Shown piece after piece: positions 7,844-17,823 of a stretch of DNA of 64,000 nt. The first letter of the stretch is position 1, and every line of letters begins with the position of its first letter. A program made the position numbers and the translations under genes. Source of the DNA: an uncultured Pelagibacteraceae bacterium. Its GTDB lineage: Bacteria > Pseudomonadota > Alphaproteobacteria > Pelagibacterales > Pelagibacteraceae. The notes under the pieces are model-generated. The model was given only the letters and a program-made list of their open reading frames with translations. It was not told the DNA's origin and ran no database searches. The stretch is taken from contig CACHHD010000004.1 of assembly GCA_902579605.1 (NCBI GenBank), positions 1-64,000 on the forward strand, written 5' to 3'.

Positions 7844-9671
7844 CCTTTTTTTTTCTAACCCATAGAGTTCTTAGCTTCGTACTCTTTTTAAATTCATCTT
7901 TATTTTTAGATTTTTTTGATAAGACCTTATAGTTTTTTTTATCGATTTTTTGATTTTTTAATAAAGTTTTTTGAGCAACTAAATTTACACTTTTAACTTG
8001 ATTAATATTCTCAATTTTATCGATAATTTTTTTTGATTTATTAAGTAATTCTATTTTATACTCTGGCAACATTAATTGCGGAGTATCTATCAATTCTATT
8101 TTATAAAAATATTTTTTTTGAAAATAGCTCAATTCTTTGGATAAATTTGCATTTATATAAAGTTTTACTTTATCAGGAACATATGCTTTTATTATTTTAA
8201 TCTTATTATTAAATGCCAACATTTCAATTTTTTTTACTATTTTTTGTGAAAACGACTCAAGAGATAAATTAGTTTCCCATTTAATTGATCCCTCTCTTAA
8301 TCTTTGACGTGTCATCTCTAAGAGGCCAAAATTACTTATCCTTCCTATTTGAATTCTCGCTCTATCTTTTCTTACGCACTCACGCATTTTTTTTTCTACA
8401 GTTCTTTTATTGTAAAAATTAATCATATCAATAAAATCAATTACTATTAATCCTGAGAGATCTCGCAATTTAATTTGTCTGCAAATTTCTTCTGCTGCTT
8501 CAAGATTTGTATTTAAAGCAGTTTTTTCAATATTCATCTGTTTTGTTGATTGGCCTGAGTTAATATCTATTGCAACTAAAGCTTCAGTAGGGTTTATAAC
8601 TAAATAACCACCAGATTTTAATTTGACTGTTGGCTCAAAAATATTATTTAGCTCCTTTTCAATTTTAGCGTCATGAAACAAAGGTATCTTTCCTCTATAT
8701 TTTTTAACTAATTTTGCATTTTTAGGCATCAACTCTTTCATAAACTTTTTTGTTTTTTGGTACCCCTCATTTCCATCAACATATATATATTTCGTTTCGT
8801 TGTCGTATATATCTCTTAAAGCTCTTTTTATGATATCTCCTTCCTCATAAATTAGTGAAGGAGCATTTGAAACCACTGCTTTATCCTTAATTTCTTCCCA
8901 AGTTTTTAAGGTATTCTGAAAATCTTTTTCTACTTCATTTTTAGTTTTATTTGCACCAGCCGTTCTTACAATTACACCCATGCTTTTTGGAATTTCAATT
9001 TTATTTAATATGTCTCTAATTTTTTGCCTATCACTTGAATTAAAAATTTTTCTCGATATGCCTCCGCCTTTCGCTGTGTTCGGCATTAAAACCATATATT
9101 TACCTGCCAAAGATATAAAAGTCGTCAGTGCAGCACCCTTTGATCCTCTTTCTTCTTTTAAAACTTGAATTAAAATTACTTGCCCAGGTTTAATTACTTC
9201 TTGAATTCTATATTTTTTAAGACCGTAAGTATTTTTTAATTTTTCTCTATAATTAGTTTTATTTTCTAAAACATTATTATTATTTTTATTTTGATCTTCT
9301 GAATTTTCATTTTTATCACTATTATTAATAGACTCTTGATTATTATTGATTTCTTCGATGTTTGTATTTTTTAAATCTTCACGAATTTGCTCTTCTGCAC
9401 TTTTTAATTTTTCTTTATCTGCAGCTGGAATTTGATAATAGTCAGACTGGATGTCATTAAATGCTAAAAAACCATGTTTAACTCTTCCAAAATCGACGAA
9501 AGCAGCCTGAAGAGAAGGTTCTACTCTGCTTATTGTACCTAAATAAATATTATTCTTAAAATTTACTCTATTTTTATCTTCAAACTCGTATTCTTCGATT
9601 GCAGTTTTAGATTTAAGAACGATTCTAGTTTCATCTGGATGCGATGCATCAATGTATAAATTTTTATCCAT
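7836..9671 (-). CDS. rne: ribonuclease E/G family endoribonuclease without zinc-link cysteines
   Basis: A 611-residue RNase E/G catalytic core that cuts AU-rich single-stranded RNA and processes rRNA and tRNA. The S1 domain starts [18 protein letters not shown] and is interrupted by an Asn/Glu-rich insert at about 85-140. The DNase I-like catalytic part keeps VAIDINSG (Asp369) and LIVIDFIDM (Asp412), the two magnesium ligands. [11 protein letters not shown] at 449-459 normally precedes a CPxC zinc-link; here [11 protein letters not shown] follows and no Cys pair is present. The degradosome scaffold tail of gamma-proteobacterial RNase E is also absent; the protein ends in a short Lys-rich segment. 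It could equally be named rng. Confidence 0.9.
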   Translation of the reverse strand: MDKNLYIDASHPDETRIVLKSKTAIEEYEFEDKNRVNFKNNIYLGTISRVEPSLQAAFVDFGRVKHGFLAFNDIQSDYYQIPAADKEKLKSAEEQIREDLKNTNIEEINNNQESINNSDKNENSEDQNKNNNNVLENKTNYREKLKNTYGLKKYRIQEVIKPGQVILIQVLKEERGSKGAALTTFISLAGKYMVLMPNTAKGGGISRKIFNSSDRQKIRDILNKIEIPKSMGVIVRTAGANKTKNEVEKDFQNTLKTWEEIKDKAVVSNAPSLIYEEGDIIKRALRDIYDNETKYIYVDGNEGYQKTKKFMKELMPKNAKLVKKYRGKIPLFHDAKIEKELNNIFEPTVKLKSGGYLVINPTEALVAIDINSGQSTKQMNIEKTALNTNLEAAEEICRQIKLRDLSGLIVIDFIDMINFYNKRTVEKKMRECVRKDRARIQIGRISNFGLLEMTRQRLREGSIKWETNLSLESFSQKIVKKIEMLAFNNKIKIIKAYVPDKVKLYINANLSKELSYFQKKYFYKIELIDTPQLMLPEYKIELLNKSKKIIDKIENINQVKSVNLVAQKTLLKNQKIDKKNYKVLSKKSKNKDEFKKSTKLRTLWVRKKKAS

Positions 9672-9807
9672 TTAATTTGAATTCCTTTTGAGATATTTGT
9701 TGTTTTTGTGATCATAAATTTAATTAATAAAAAATATAATATCATTAAATACACATAATTTAAATGCCTTAAGATAGCCAAAATTAGTGATATAAATAAG
9801 TAATTAT

Positions 9808-12159
9808 ATGTTCAAATTTATTAATTTTTCTTTAAAAGCACTTATTATAATAATTATTTCAATATTATTAGTAATTTTTTCTGCTTTTTTTTATTTTTCT
9901 TCTGGTTTACCTGACTATAAAAAATTATCTAATTATCAACCTCCTATTTCAAGTAGAGTTTATTCAAAAGATGGAAAACTTATCGCAGAGTACGCCATAG
10001 AAAAAAGATTATTTGTTCCTTATGATTCTATCCCTAGCAAAGTCATAGACTCTTTTTTATCGGCAGAAGATAAAAATTTTTTTGATCACCCAGGCGTTGA
10101 CGCTAAAGGAATTTTAAGAGCATCAATAAATAACATAAAAAATATTTTAGGCAACAAAAGATTAGAAGGTGCGTCTACAATTACTCAACAGGTAGCAAAA
10201 AATTTTCTTTTAACAAATGAGGTGTCTTTAAAAAGAAAAATTAAAGAAGCGATATTAGCTTTTCGAATAGAAAAAGCTTATTCAAAAAAAAGGATACTTG
10301 AATTATATCTTAATCAAATATATCTCGGTCAAGGAACCTATGGAGTTGCTGCCGCTAGTTTGGAATATTTTGACAAATCAATAAAAAATTTAACATATGA
10401 TGAAGCAGCTTTGCTTGCAGCTCTACCAAAAGCTCCTAGCAGATATAATCCAGTCAAAGATCCAAAAGAAGCAAAATTTAGAAGAAATTTAGTTTTAAAA
10501 AATTTAAATGAAAATGGGTTTATTAATGAAGAAGAATATTTACAATTAAAAGAAAAAGAAATTATTATTAAGAAAAGAAAAATAGAAATTGTAAATGAAG
10601 CAAATTCTTACACAGAAGAAGTCAGAAGAATAATTAAAAATAAATATGGTTTTGAGAAACTATATACTCAGGGATTAAGTATAAAATCTCCTTTAAACAT
10701 AAGATATCAGATAGAAGCTATAAAAGCTCTTAGAGATGGAATCGAGTCATACGATAAACGTAGAGGATGGAGGGGACCAATAACTAATAAAAATCAAGAT
10801 ATTAATTGGAAAGATAAATTAGATACTCTGGTAATTGACCCAACTTTAAATTGGAAGAAAGCTGAAATAACTGAATTAAACGAGGGTTCTTTAATTTTAA
10901 CTACAAAAAAAAATAAAAAAATAAAAATTTTCAAATCCGATTTTACGTGGGCATTAAGAAAAAAACAAATTTCTGAAGTTTTTGAAATAGGTGATTTTGT
11001 TTTTATAAAAAAAAACAAAGACAAATGGACCCTAAAACAATACCCTAAAGTAAACGGGGGAATTGTTGCATTAAATCCTTTTACAGGTGAGGTGAAAGCT
11101 CTTGTCGGTGGTTTTAGTTATATCTCAAGTGAATTCAATAGAGTTACCCAGGCTAAAAGGCAACCTGGATCTGCCTTTAAACCTTTTGTTTACGCTGCAG
11201 CGTTAGAAAACGGATTATCTCCAAACTCAATAGTTTTAGATGCTCCATTTATTGCAGAACAAGGTATTGGATTAAAAGATTGGAAACCAGAAAATTATGG
11301 AAAAAAATTTTATGGCCCATCAACTTTAAGAAAAGGAATTGAATATTCAAGAAATTTAATGACAGTAAGAGTAGCAAAGAACCTTGGTATGGATAAAATT
11401 TTAGATTTATCTAAGGAATTAGAAATATACGATGAAATTCCTGAGCTACTATCAGTGTCTTTAGGTTCCGTTGAAACTTCACTTCTAAATATTACAACTG
11501 CTTATGCGACTTTCGTAAACGGTGGAAAAAAAATTAATCCCATATTGATAAATCGCATTCAAGATAGGAGAGGTAAAACTATATATTCACCAGACTTTGC
11601 AAGATGTAAAGGTTGTGACAGATATGATGAAAATATGAATGATAACAACTTTCCTATTATAGATTTAAATAATAAAAAAGTTATTAGTGAAGAAACCGCA
11701 TATCAGATGACTTCAATCTTGACAGGAGTAATTAAAAGAGGAACAGGAAAAAAATTAAAAAATTTAAAACTTCCTCTTGCAGGTAAAACAGGAACAACTA
11801 ATAATAATTATGATGCATGGTTTATAGGATATAATTCAAATTTGGTAGTCGGTGTTTATATTGGTTATGATAACCCAAAAACCCTAGGAAAATACGAAAC
11901 GGGATCAAAAGCGGCTTTGCCTATATTTAAAAAATTTATTGAGTCAGCTATGTTTCTAGATGATTTTAAAGAATTTGAGACACCAGACGGAATATATTTT
12001 GCTCCAATAAATTATAACACAGGTATTCAAACTGATTTTGACGATAAGAATTTTATAATTGAGGCTTTTAAAGAAAAAGATATTAACAATTTAAATAATA
12101 AGGAATTAATTTCAAATTATAATTATGATAAACTAATAAAGTTTAGGCAGTTTTATTAA
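9808..12159 (+). CDS. mrcA: penicillin-binding protein 1A, bifunctional peptidoglycan synthase
   Basis: A 783-residue class A penicillin-binding protein. A single N-terminal membrane helix (about 9-30) anchors it in the inner membrane. The GT51 transglycosylase domain has SAEDKNFFDHPGVD with catalytic Glu87 and EGASTITQQVAKNFLL. An OB-like insert lies between the domains. The transpeptidase has the active-site Ser455 in PGSAFKPFVYAA, the SRN motif in EYSRNLMTVR and the KTGT motif near residue 660 (AGKTGTTNNNYDAWF). It polymerises glycan chains and crosslinks stem peptides. The stop shares a base with the prfB start, so it is translationally coupled to it. A 136-base region separates it from divergent rne. 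Confidence 0.96.
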   Translation: MFKFINFSLKALIIIIISILLVIFSAFFYFSSGLPDYKKLSNYQPPISSRVYSKDGKLIAEYAIEKRLFVPYDSIPSKVIDSFLSAEDKNFFDHPGVDAKGILRASINNIKNILGNKRLEGASTITQQVAKNFLLTNEVSLKRKIKEAILAFRIEKAYSKKRILELYLNQIYLGQGTYGVAAASLEYFDKSIKNLTYDEAALLAALPKAPSRYNPVKDPKEAKFRRNLVLKNLNENGFINEEEYLQLKEKEIIIKKRKIEIVNEANSYTEEVRRIIKNKYGFEKLYTQGLSIKSPLNIRYQIEAIKALRDGIESYDKRRGWRGPITNKNQDINWKDKLDTLVIDPTLNWKKAEITELNEGSLILTTKKNKKIKIFKSDFTWALRKKQISEVFEIGDFVFIKKNKDKWTLKQYPKVNGGIVALNPFTGEVKALVGGFSYISSEFNRVTQAKRQPGSAFKPFVYAAALENGLSPNSIVLDAPFIAEQGIGLKDWKPENYGKKFYGPSTLRKGIEYSRNLMTVRVAKNLGMDKILDLSKELEIYDEIPELLSVSLGSVETSLLNITTAYATFVNGGKKINPILINRIQDRRGKTIYSPDFARCKGCDRYDENMNDNNFPIIDLNNKKVISEETAYQMTSILTGVIKRGTGKKLKNLKLPLAGKTGTTNNNYDAWFIGYNSNLVVGVYIGYDNPKTLGKYETGSKAALPIFKKFIESAMFLDDFKEFETPDGIYFAPINYNTGIQTDFDDKNFIIEAFKEKDINNLNNKELISNYNYDKLIKFRQFY

Positions 12160-13248
12160 TGCAATCTTTTGAAACAATTCTAATTCAAACCAGCAAGATA
12201 CTTGAAAATATTAGGGGGTATCTTTGAAAAAAATAATATTCAACAAAAGTTAGATAAAATTTCAAAAGAGATTAACAAAGAAAATTTTTGGAAAGACCAA
12301 AAAAAAGCTAAATCTTTAACAAAAGAAAAGAAGTTTTTTGAGGATTTAGTTTTGTCTTTTAACAATTTAAAAAAAGAAATAAATAATCTCAAGGATTTGC
12401 ACTCTTTAGGTGCTGATGAAAAAAATGACGAAATTACCAAAGATTGTGAATTAAAATTAAAAGATTTGGTTAAAGATTTAAAAAAAATAGAAGTCTCTTG
12501 TTTTTTGTCCGGGGAAAATGATCATCTAGATATATACTTAGAAATTCATGCTGGAGCAGGTGGCACAGAAAGTCAAGATTGGGCTGAAATGATCAGAAGA
12601 ATGTATTTAAAATGGTTTGATAAAAAAAATTTTACATATGAAATAATTAGTGAACATAGGGGAGAGGAAGCTGGAATAAAATCTTCAACTTTGAAAGTCT
12701 CGGGAATTAATCTATACGGTCTAATGAAAAACGAGTCTGGTGTTCATAGATTAGTGAGAATATCACCTTTTGATAGTGGGGCTAGAAGACATACTAGTTT
12801 TGCAAGTGTATGGGTTTATCCAGCTATTGAAGATGATATCAATATTAAAATTGAAGAAAATGATTTAAGAATTGACACCTATAGATCCAGCGGTGCAGGT
12901 GGACAACATGTAAATACAACAGATAGCGCGGTTAGAATTACTCATCTTCCAACAAAAATTGTAGTTCAGTGTCAAAATGAGAGATCACAGCATAAAAATA
13001 AAGAAACCTGTTTTAAAATGCTCAAAGCGAGATTATATGAATATGAACTACAAAAGAGAGAAGAGGAAAATTTAAAAGAATCAAACTTAAAAACAGATAT
13101 TGGATGGGGTCACCAAATACGTTCATATGTTTTACAACCCTATCAACTTGTTAAAGATTTAAGAAACAAAACTGAAAACTCAAATCCAGATGCCGTGCTC
13201 AATGGAGATTTAGATAATTTTATTGAAGCAGGTGTTTTAAATAAGTAA
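12159..13248 (+). CDS. prfB: peptide chain release factor 2, expressed by programmed +1 frameshift
   Basis: RF2 ends translation at UGA and UAA. The gene has two frames. ATG at 12159 opens a 22-codon reading that ends ...RGYL then TGA at 12225-12227. Skipping one base at CTT-T moves to GAA at 12226 and continues to 13248, giving about 362 residues. Domain landmarks are the stop-codon-reading SPF motif in RISPFDSGARRHTSF and the peptidyl-hydrolysis GGQ motif in SSGAGGQHVNTTDSAVR. The full-length N-terminus aligns with E. coli RF2 (RGYL then a charged helix). Calling only the second frame, from TTG at 12202, would miss the true start and regulation. The ATG overlaps the mrcA stop by one base. 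Confidence 0.96.
12210..12228 (+). promoter_or_regulatory. prfB programmed +1 frameshift (recoding) site
   Basis: The sequence AGGGGG (12213-12218), TAT, then CTTTGA (12222-12227) is the classical RF2 autoregulatory element: an internal Shine-Dalgarno-like stretch three bases before the slippery CTT and an in-frame TGA. When RF2 is scarce the ribosome pauses at TGA and slips forward by one base, making full-length RF2. The element is essentially the E. coli one, apart from the base after TGA, which is A here and C in E. coli. Confidence 0.95.
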
Positions 13249-15420
13249 ATGAGAAAAATAATCTTATCGTTAATTACTTTAATACTCATTTTAATTGTAA
13301 TTATTACTGTTTATTTAAGTATAATTGGTTATGAAACTGATAAATTTAACTCCATTTTAGAAAATAAAATCACTTCAAATTTATCTAACACCAAAATTGA
13401 TTTTAATAAGATAAAAATCAAAATTAATTTGAAAAATTTAAGTTTTTTCGTAACAACAGCCGAACCTAATATTCAATTTCACAACAATGAAATTAAATTT
13501 AAAAGAATAGACGCTTATGTAAATTTAAAATCTCTTGTCGTAGGGAGACCAAAAATAGATAAGGTTAATATACAATCTAACGAAATAGATATTAAAAAAG
13601 TAAAAAATATTACAAAATATTTTAAGCCATCGAATCTAAAAAGATTTATTTTAAATGAAGTGGAAGAAGGCAAAACAAATTTTAATTTGGACTTGGATTT
13701 AAAAAATAACAAAATAGAAAATTATGAAGTTAATGGTACAGTAAAAAATTTTGCTGCTAACTTACAAAAAATAAAAATCAGTAAATCAAGTTTTGTATTT
13801 CTAATAAAACAAGATAGTGGGGAAATTGATAATATAAGGGGTAATCTAAATGGTTTTCAGATAAATTCCGGAAAGGTTGAATTTAAAGATTTTGAGGCAC
13901 TTAAAATAAAAGGTTCTTTAAATTCAGATTTTAATTTAGTTAAAGAGGACTTAAATAACTTATTTAAAGGCAAATTTTTACAAAATTTACAAAATTTAAA
14001 ATTAACAGGTAAATCACAAAATTTATTTAAAATAAACTTTGATAAAACCCTGAAAATAATTGATTATCAAATCAAGTCTTCAGGAAATTTAAAAAAAACA
14101 ACTATTGAATTAAGAGACCCAAAAAATTATTTCTTTATAAAGAATAAAATTAAAAATTTAAGTTTAGAAAAAACTGCAATAGAATTAAATTTAAAAAAGG
14201 ATGAAAAAAAAACATTAGAAGTAACTGGATCTTACAAAATAAATGAAAACTTATTTCAAAAATTTAATTTAAAATATTTATTTGGATTTAATTTGCAGCA
14301 GATTTATTTCAGTGGAGACTTTGATAATGAAATAGATATACCTTTATTAAATTTCAATACAAAAAACAAAAAAATTAATATAAATACAAATATTAATTTT
14401 AATAAAAATACAACAAACATTAAAAAATTTGTTTTAAAAGATGAAAAAACCAAAATCGATATTGATGGCTTGGTTTTGAAAAAAAATAAACTTTCTAAAT
14501 ATAACTTAATTACAGTTAAAACTTTTAAAAATAATAAATTAAATAATGATTTCAAAATAAGTTTTAATGACTCAATCAAAATAATAGGTACCAAATACGA
14601 CGCAAGCAATCTTACAAAATTTATTGAGGGAAAAGGAAACACAAACTTTTTAAAAAATATTAGTAAAGAAATTTCCATTAATATTAAAAATGTTTCAAAT
14701 AACTTATCCGATGAAATTTCAAACTTTAATTTGATTGGCAATATCGACAAAGGTAAATTTAATAAAATAGTATCAAAAGGAGAATTTAAAAATGGGAAAT
14801 ATTTAGATATTTCTTTGAAGGTAGATAAAATATCAAAAAAAAAAATATTAGAAATATACTCAGATCTTCCAAAACCTTTGTTATCTAACTATCAGTTTTT
14901 TAATGGCATAATTGGAGGTCAACTTTTATTATTATCATCTTATGACTCAAAAAATAGCAATACAAATTTAATCATTGAGAATTTTAAAGTTAAAGATGCT
15001 CCAGGATTAGTAAAATTATTATCTTTAGCTGATTTTGGAGGGATGGTAGATGCGTTATCAGGAGATGGACTTTCATTTGAAAAACTAGAAATGATTATGG
15101 AAAAAAATGACAAAGTATTAAATTTAAAAGAGTTATACGCTATTGGACCTAGTATATCTATATTAATGGAAGGCTATGTAGAGACCAAAACTGGACTTGT
15201 AAGCCTTAGAGGAACAATGGTGCCAGCAAAAACGTTAAATAAGTTTTTATCTAAATTACCTATCGTAGGAGATATTTTGATTCCAAAAGAAATTGGAGAG
15301 GGTTTATTTGGCATAAGTTTTAAAATGAAAGGTTTGCCTGAAAATATCAAAACAACAGTCAATCCAATTAAAACACTAACTCCAAGATTTATTCAAAAAG
15401 CTTTAAAAAAAACTAAATAA
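13249..15420 (+). CDS. AsmA-like / YhdP-type large envelope protein
   Basis: A 723-residue protein with one N-terminal membrane helix (about 3-26) and a long, repetitive beta-strand-rich region with many Lys/Asn/Phe strands. The C-terminal 150 residues carry the recognisable AsmA-like/DUF3971 pattern: APGLVKLLSLADFGGMVDAL, GDGLSFEKLEMIMEK, GPSISILMEGYVETKTG, LRGTMVPAKTLNKFL, PIVGDILIPKEIGEGLFG. Such proteins are thought to bridge the periplasm and carry phospholipid to the outer membrane. That role is from related families, not shown here. ATG follows the prfB stop with no gap. The 3' end overlaps tyrS by 8 bases. Confidence 0.8.
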   Translation: MRKIILSLITLILILIVIITVYLSIIGYETDKFNSILENKITSNLSNTKIDFNKIKIKINLKNLSFFVTTAEPNIQFHNNEIKFKRIDAYVNLKSLVVGRPKIDKVNIQSNEIDIKKVKNITKYFKPSNLKRFILNEVEEGKTNFNLDLDLKNNKIENYEVNGTVKNFAANLQKIKISKSSFVFLIKQDSGEIDNIRGNLNGFQINSGKVEFKDFEALKIKGSLNSDFNLVKEDLNNLFKGKFLQNLQNLKLTGKSQNLFKINFDKTLKIIDYQIKSSGNLKKTTIELRDPKNYFFIKNKIKNLSLEKTAIELNLKKDEKKTLEVTGSYKINENLFQKFNLKYLFGFNLQQIYFSGDFDNEIDIPLLNFNTKNKKININTNINFNKNTTNIKKFVLKDEKTKIDIDGLVLKKNKLSKYNLITVKTFKNNKLNNDFKISFNDSIKIIGTKYDASNLTKFIEGKGNTNFLKNISKEISINIKNVSNNLSDEISNFNLIGNIDKGKFNKIVSKGEFKNGKYLDISLKVDKISKKKILEIYSDLPKPLLSNYQFFNGIIGGQLLLLSSYDSKNSNTNLIIENFKVKDAPGLVKLLSLADFGGMVDALSGDGLSFEKLEMIMEKNDKVLNLKELYAIGPSISILMEGYVETKTGLVSLRGTMVPAKTLNKFLSKLPIVGDILIPKEIGEGLFGISFKMKGLPENIKTTVNPIKTLTPRFIQKALKKTK

Positions 15421-16648
15421 TTTTCAACAGATAATGTTTTTTTTTACCAAATGAAATTTTCATATTTTCATCCTTAAAATCAGAAAGATCTAATATTTTT
15501 TTTTCGTTTTCGACAAGTAAATCATTTATTTTAATTCCATTATTATTTATTGCTCTTCTTGCCTCGCTTTTTGAACTCATAATCTTAGTATTTACGAGTA
15601 ATTCTAAAAGTTTAATACCTGATTCAAGATCTTTTTTTAAAATATTTTTTGTAGGTAAATTTAGATTAACCTTTCCAAGTTTAAAGGTATCTTTTGCGGT
15701 TTTCTCTGCTTTAAACGATTTTGTTTTTCCGTGAAGTATTTTGGTAGTTTCATTTGCAAGTATTATCTTTAAATCGTTTATATCCATTTTTTCCTGTAAC
15801 TTTTTAATCTCTACAACTTCAATATCAGAAAAAAATTTTAAAAATTTAACGACATCTTTATCATCCGAATTTCTCCAAAATTGCCAATAATCATAGGAAG
15901 AAAATAATTTTTCATCTAACCATATAGCTCCTTTTTCAGTTTTTCCCATTTTTGCTCCAGAAGAAAGTGTGATCAAAGGACTTGTTAAACCAAAGGCATC
16001 TTTTTTGAGAACTCGTCTAATTAAATCGACCCCATTTACAATGTTTCCCCATTGGTCAGAACCTCCAAGCTGTAATAGACACTTTTCTTTTTCATATAAT
16101 TTATAAAAATCAAAAGCTTGAAGTATCATATAATTAAATTCCATATAACTTAAAGACTGCTCTCTCTCTAACCTTAATTTTACACTATCGTATGTCAGCA
16201 TCTTGTTTAATGTAAATTGAGATCCAATTGTTCTTAAAAAATCGATATAATTTAATTTGCCTAACCAAGAATAATTATCAATAAATAGAGGCTTGGTTTT
16301 TTTACTTTTAAAATCTAATAAACTTTCAAATAATTTTTTTATTCTAGAGATATTTTTTTTTATATTTTTTTGATTTAAAATTTTTCTAGTAGAATCTTTT
16401 CCTGAAGGATCTCCAATCAAAGTAGTTCCTCCACCTAAAAGGACAATGGGTCTATGCCCATGTTTTTGGAGCAATCTCAAAATCATAATTTGAAGTAAGC
16501 TTCCCACATGCAAACTACTAGCTGTGCAATCAAAACCAATATAAGCGGAAATAGATTTCTTAGAAATAATCTCATCTAACTTCTCTAAATCAGTGCACTG
16601 ATTTAGATAACCCCTTTCTTGCATTTCTCTCAAAAAAGTGCTTTTCAT
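15413..16648 (-). CDS. tyrS: tyrosyl-tRNA synthetase
   Basis: A 411-residue class I synthetase that charges tRNA-Tyr. The Rossmann domain starts with AYIGFDCTASSLHVGSLLQ (the HIGH-type motif is LHVG) and GGGTTLIGDPSGKDSTR. QLGGSDQWGNIVNG binds tyrosine, and the KMSKS-type loop is KMGKTEKGAIWL. The C-terminal S4 RNA-binding domain has SKSEARRAINNNGIKIND. A longer frame extends to 16717, but MKSTFLREMQERGYL from ATG 16648 is the normal alphaproteobacterial N-terminus, and the 23 extra residues show no homology I recognise. Divergent anmK starts 57 bases away. Confidence 0.95.
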   Translation of the reverse strand: MKSTFLREMQERGYLNQCTDLEKLDEIISKKSISAYIGFDCTASSLHVGSLLQIMILRLLQKHGHRPIVLLGGGTTLIGDPSGKDSTRKILNQKNIKKNISRIKKLFESLLDFKSKKTKPLFIDNYSWLGKLNYIDFLRTIGSQFTLNKMLTYDSVKLRLEREQSLSYMEFNYMILQAFDFYKLYEKEKCLLQLGGSDQWGNIVNGVDLIRRVLKKDAFGLTSPLITLSSGAKMGKTEKGAIWLDEKLFSSYDYWQFWRNSDDKDVVKFLKFFSDIEVVEIKKLQEKMDINDLKIILANETTKILHGKTKSFKAEKTAKDTFKLGKVNLNLPTKNILKKDLESGIKLLELLVNTKIMSSKSEARRAINNNGIKINDLLVENEKKILDLSDFKDENMKISFGKKKHYLLKII

Positions 16649-16705
16649 ATTTCTATTAGTTATATGAACACTATTATACAATATTTGGTATAAATAAATA
16701 GAATT

Positions 16706-17821
16706 ATGAATAAACAATACACATGCTTAGGAATGATGAGCGGAACATCGGGCGATGGAGTAGACGCATCAATTATTAATTCTAACGGGTTAGAAAGCTT
16801 GAAGATTATTAAAGAAAAGTATTATGAATATGACACAAATATATTCAAGGAATTTCGTAATTTAAAAAAAAAGATAAATACAATAGCTGACTTAAAAAAT
16901 AATTCATCTTCAATAAATGAATTGGAAAATAAAATTACAATTTTTCATGCTAAAGTCATTAAAGACATAAGTTTTAAAATTAATTTAGATCTGATAGGTT
17001 TTCATGGGCAGACACTTTTTCATAGTCCTCAAGACAAAATTTCACTTCAGCTAGGTAATGGTAATTTATTATCCCAGCTGTCAAATAAAAAAATAGTTTA
17101 TAATTTTAGAAAAAACGATATTTTGAACGGTGGCGAAGGAGCTCCGTTGTCACCTATTTTCCATAAGCACCTTATTAAATCAAAAAAAATAGATTTACCA
17201 GCTTGTGTTTTGAATATCGGTGGAATATCTAATCTAACTTTTTTAAAAGATTTTAATGATTTAAATATTATAAGCAGAGATATTGGCCCAGGAAACTGTC
17301 TTATTGATAATTGGGTGCAAACTCATACAAATAAAAAATATGATGTGAATGGAGAAATTTCAAGTAGAGGAGAAATAAATAAGATAATACTTGAACAGGC
17401 TTTAGAAATTCATGAAAATAATTTTAAAAAAAAAGATAATATATCTTTTGACACAAATGATTTTGATATTTCATTTATCAGAGGGCTAAGCTTAGAGGAT
17501 GGTGCTGCCACACTGATTGCCTTTACCGCAAAATTAGTATCATCAAAAATTGATGAAATTCTTAAAGAGTATAATAATGAAAAGATAAAAATTTTGATTT
17601 GTGGAGGCGGAAGAAAAAATTTAAATTTAGTAAAACAAATAAAATTGAATACAAAAAAAAATCTTTTTTTTCACATTGCAGAAGATTTCAATTTAAATGG
17701 AGATTTTATCGAGTCAAGAGCTTTTGCTTACTTAGCTATTAGGTCAGTTTTATCTCTACCAATATCATTTCCGTTAACAACTGGATGCAATGCTCCTTGT
17801 ACTGGCGGTGAGATAATTTAA
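16706..17821 (+). CDS. anmK: anhydro-N-acetylmuramic acid kinase
   Basis: A 371-residue ASKHA-fold kinase that opens the 1,6-anhydro ring of anhydroMurNAc and phosphorylates it, recycling cell-wall muropeptides. Family marks are LGMMSGTSGDGVDASII at the N-terminus, IGFHGQTLFHSP, LNIGGISNLTFL, a DIGPGNCLIDNWV block and the ATP-site ICGGGRKN. The C-terminus ends LTTGCNAPCTGGEII. No other muropeptide-recycling gene is adjacent. Divergence from tyrS is a common alphaproteobacterial arrangement. It ends 2 bases from the convergent hydrolase gene. Confidence 0.94.
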   Translation: MNKQYTCLGMMSGTSGDGVDASIINSNGLESLKIIKEKYYEYDTNIFKEFRNLKKKINTIADLKNNSSSINELENKITIFHAKVIKDISFKINLDLIGFHGQTLFHSPQDKISLQLGNGNLLSQLSNKKIVYNFRKNDILNGGEGAPLSPIFHKHLIKSKKIDLPACVLNIGGISNLTFLKDFNDLNIISRDIGPGNCLIDNWVQTHTNKKYDVNGEISSRGEINKIILEQALEIHENNFKKKDNISFDTNDFDISFIRGLSLEDGAATLIAFTAKLVSSKIDEILKEYNNEKIKILICGGGRKNLNLVKQIKLNTKKNLFFHIAEDFNLNGDFIESRAFAYLAIRSVLSLPISFPLTTGCNAPCTGGEII

Positions 17822-17823
17822 AT

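Noticed and set aside
9563-9781. 72-codon minus-strand frame extending upstream of rne
   Set aside because: Mostly overlaps the 5' end of rne in another frame; no ribosome-binding site, no similarity.
9672-9807. Small RNA or operator in the rne/mrcA divergent region
   Set aside because: I see only AT-rich sequence, with no inverted repeat or convincing promoter pair to support a call.
12202-12225. TTG at 12202 as the prfB start
   Set aside because: The upstream ATG frame and CTT-TGA recoding site explain the N-terminus better; TTG would remove the conserved first helix and RGYL.
14304-14750. 148-codon open frame on the minus strand
   Set aside because: Antisense shadow of the AsmA-like gene; Phe/Leu/Ile-rich translation is what the complement of Lys/Asn-rich coding sequence gives, with no family motif.
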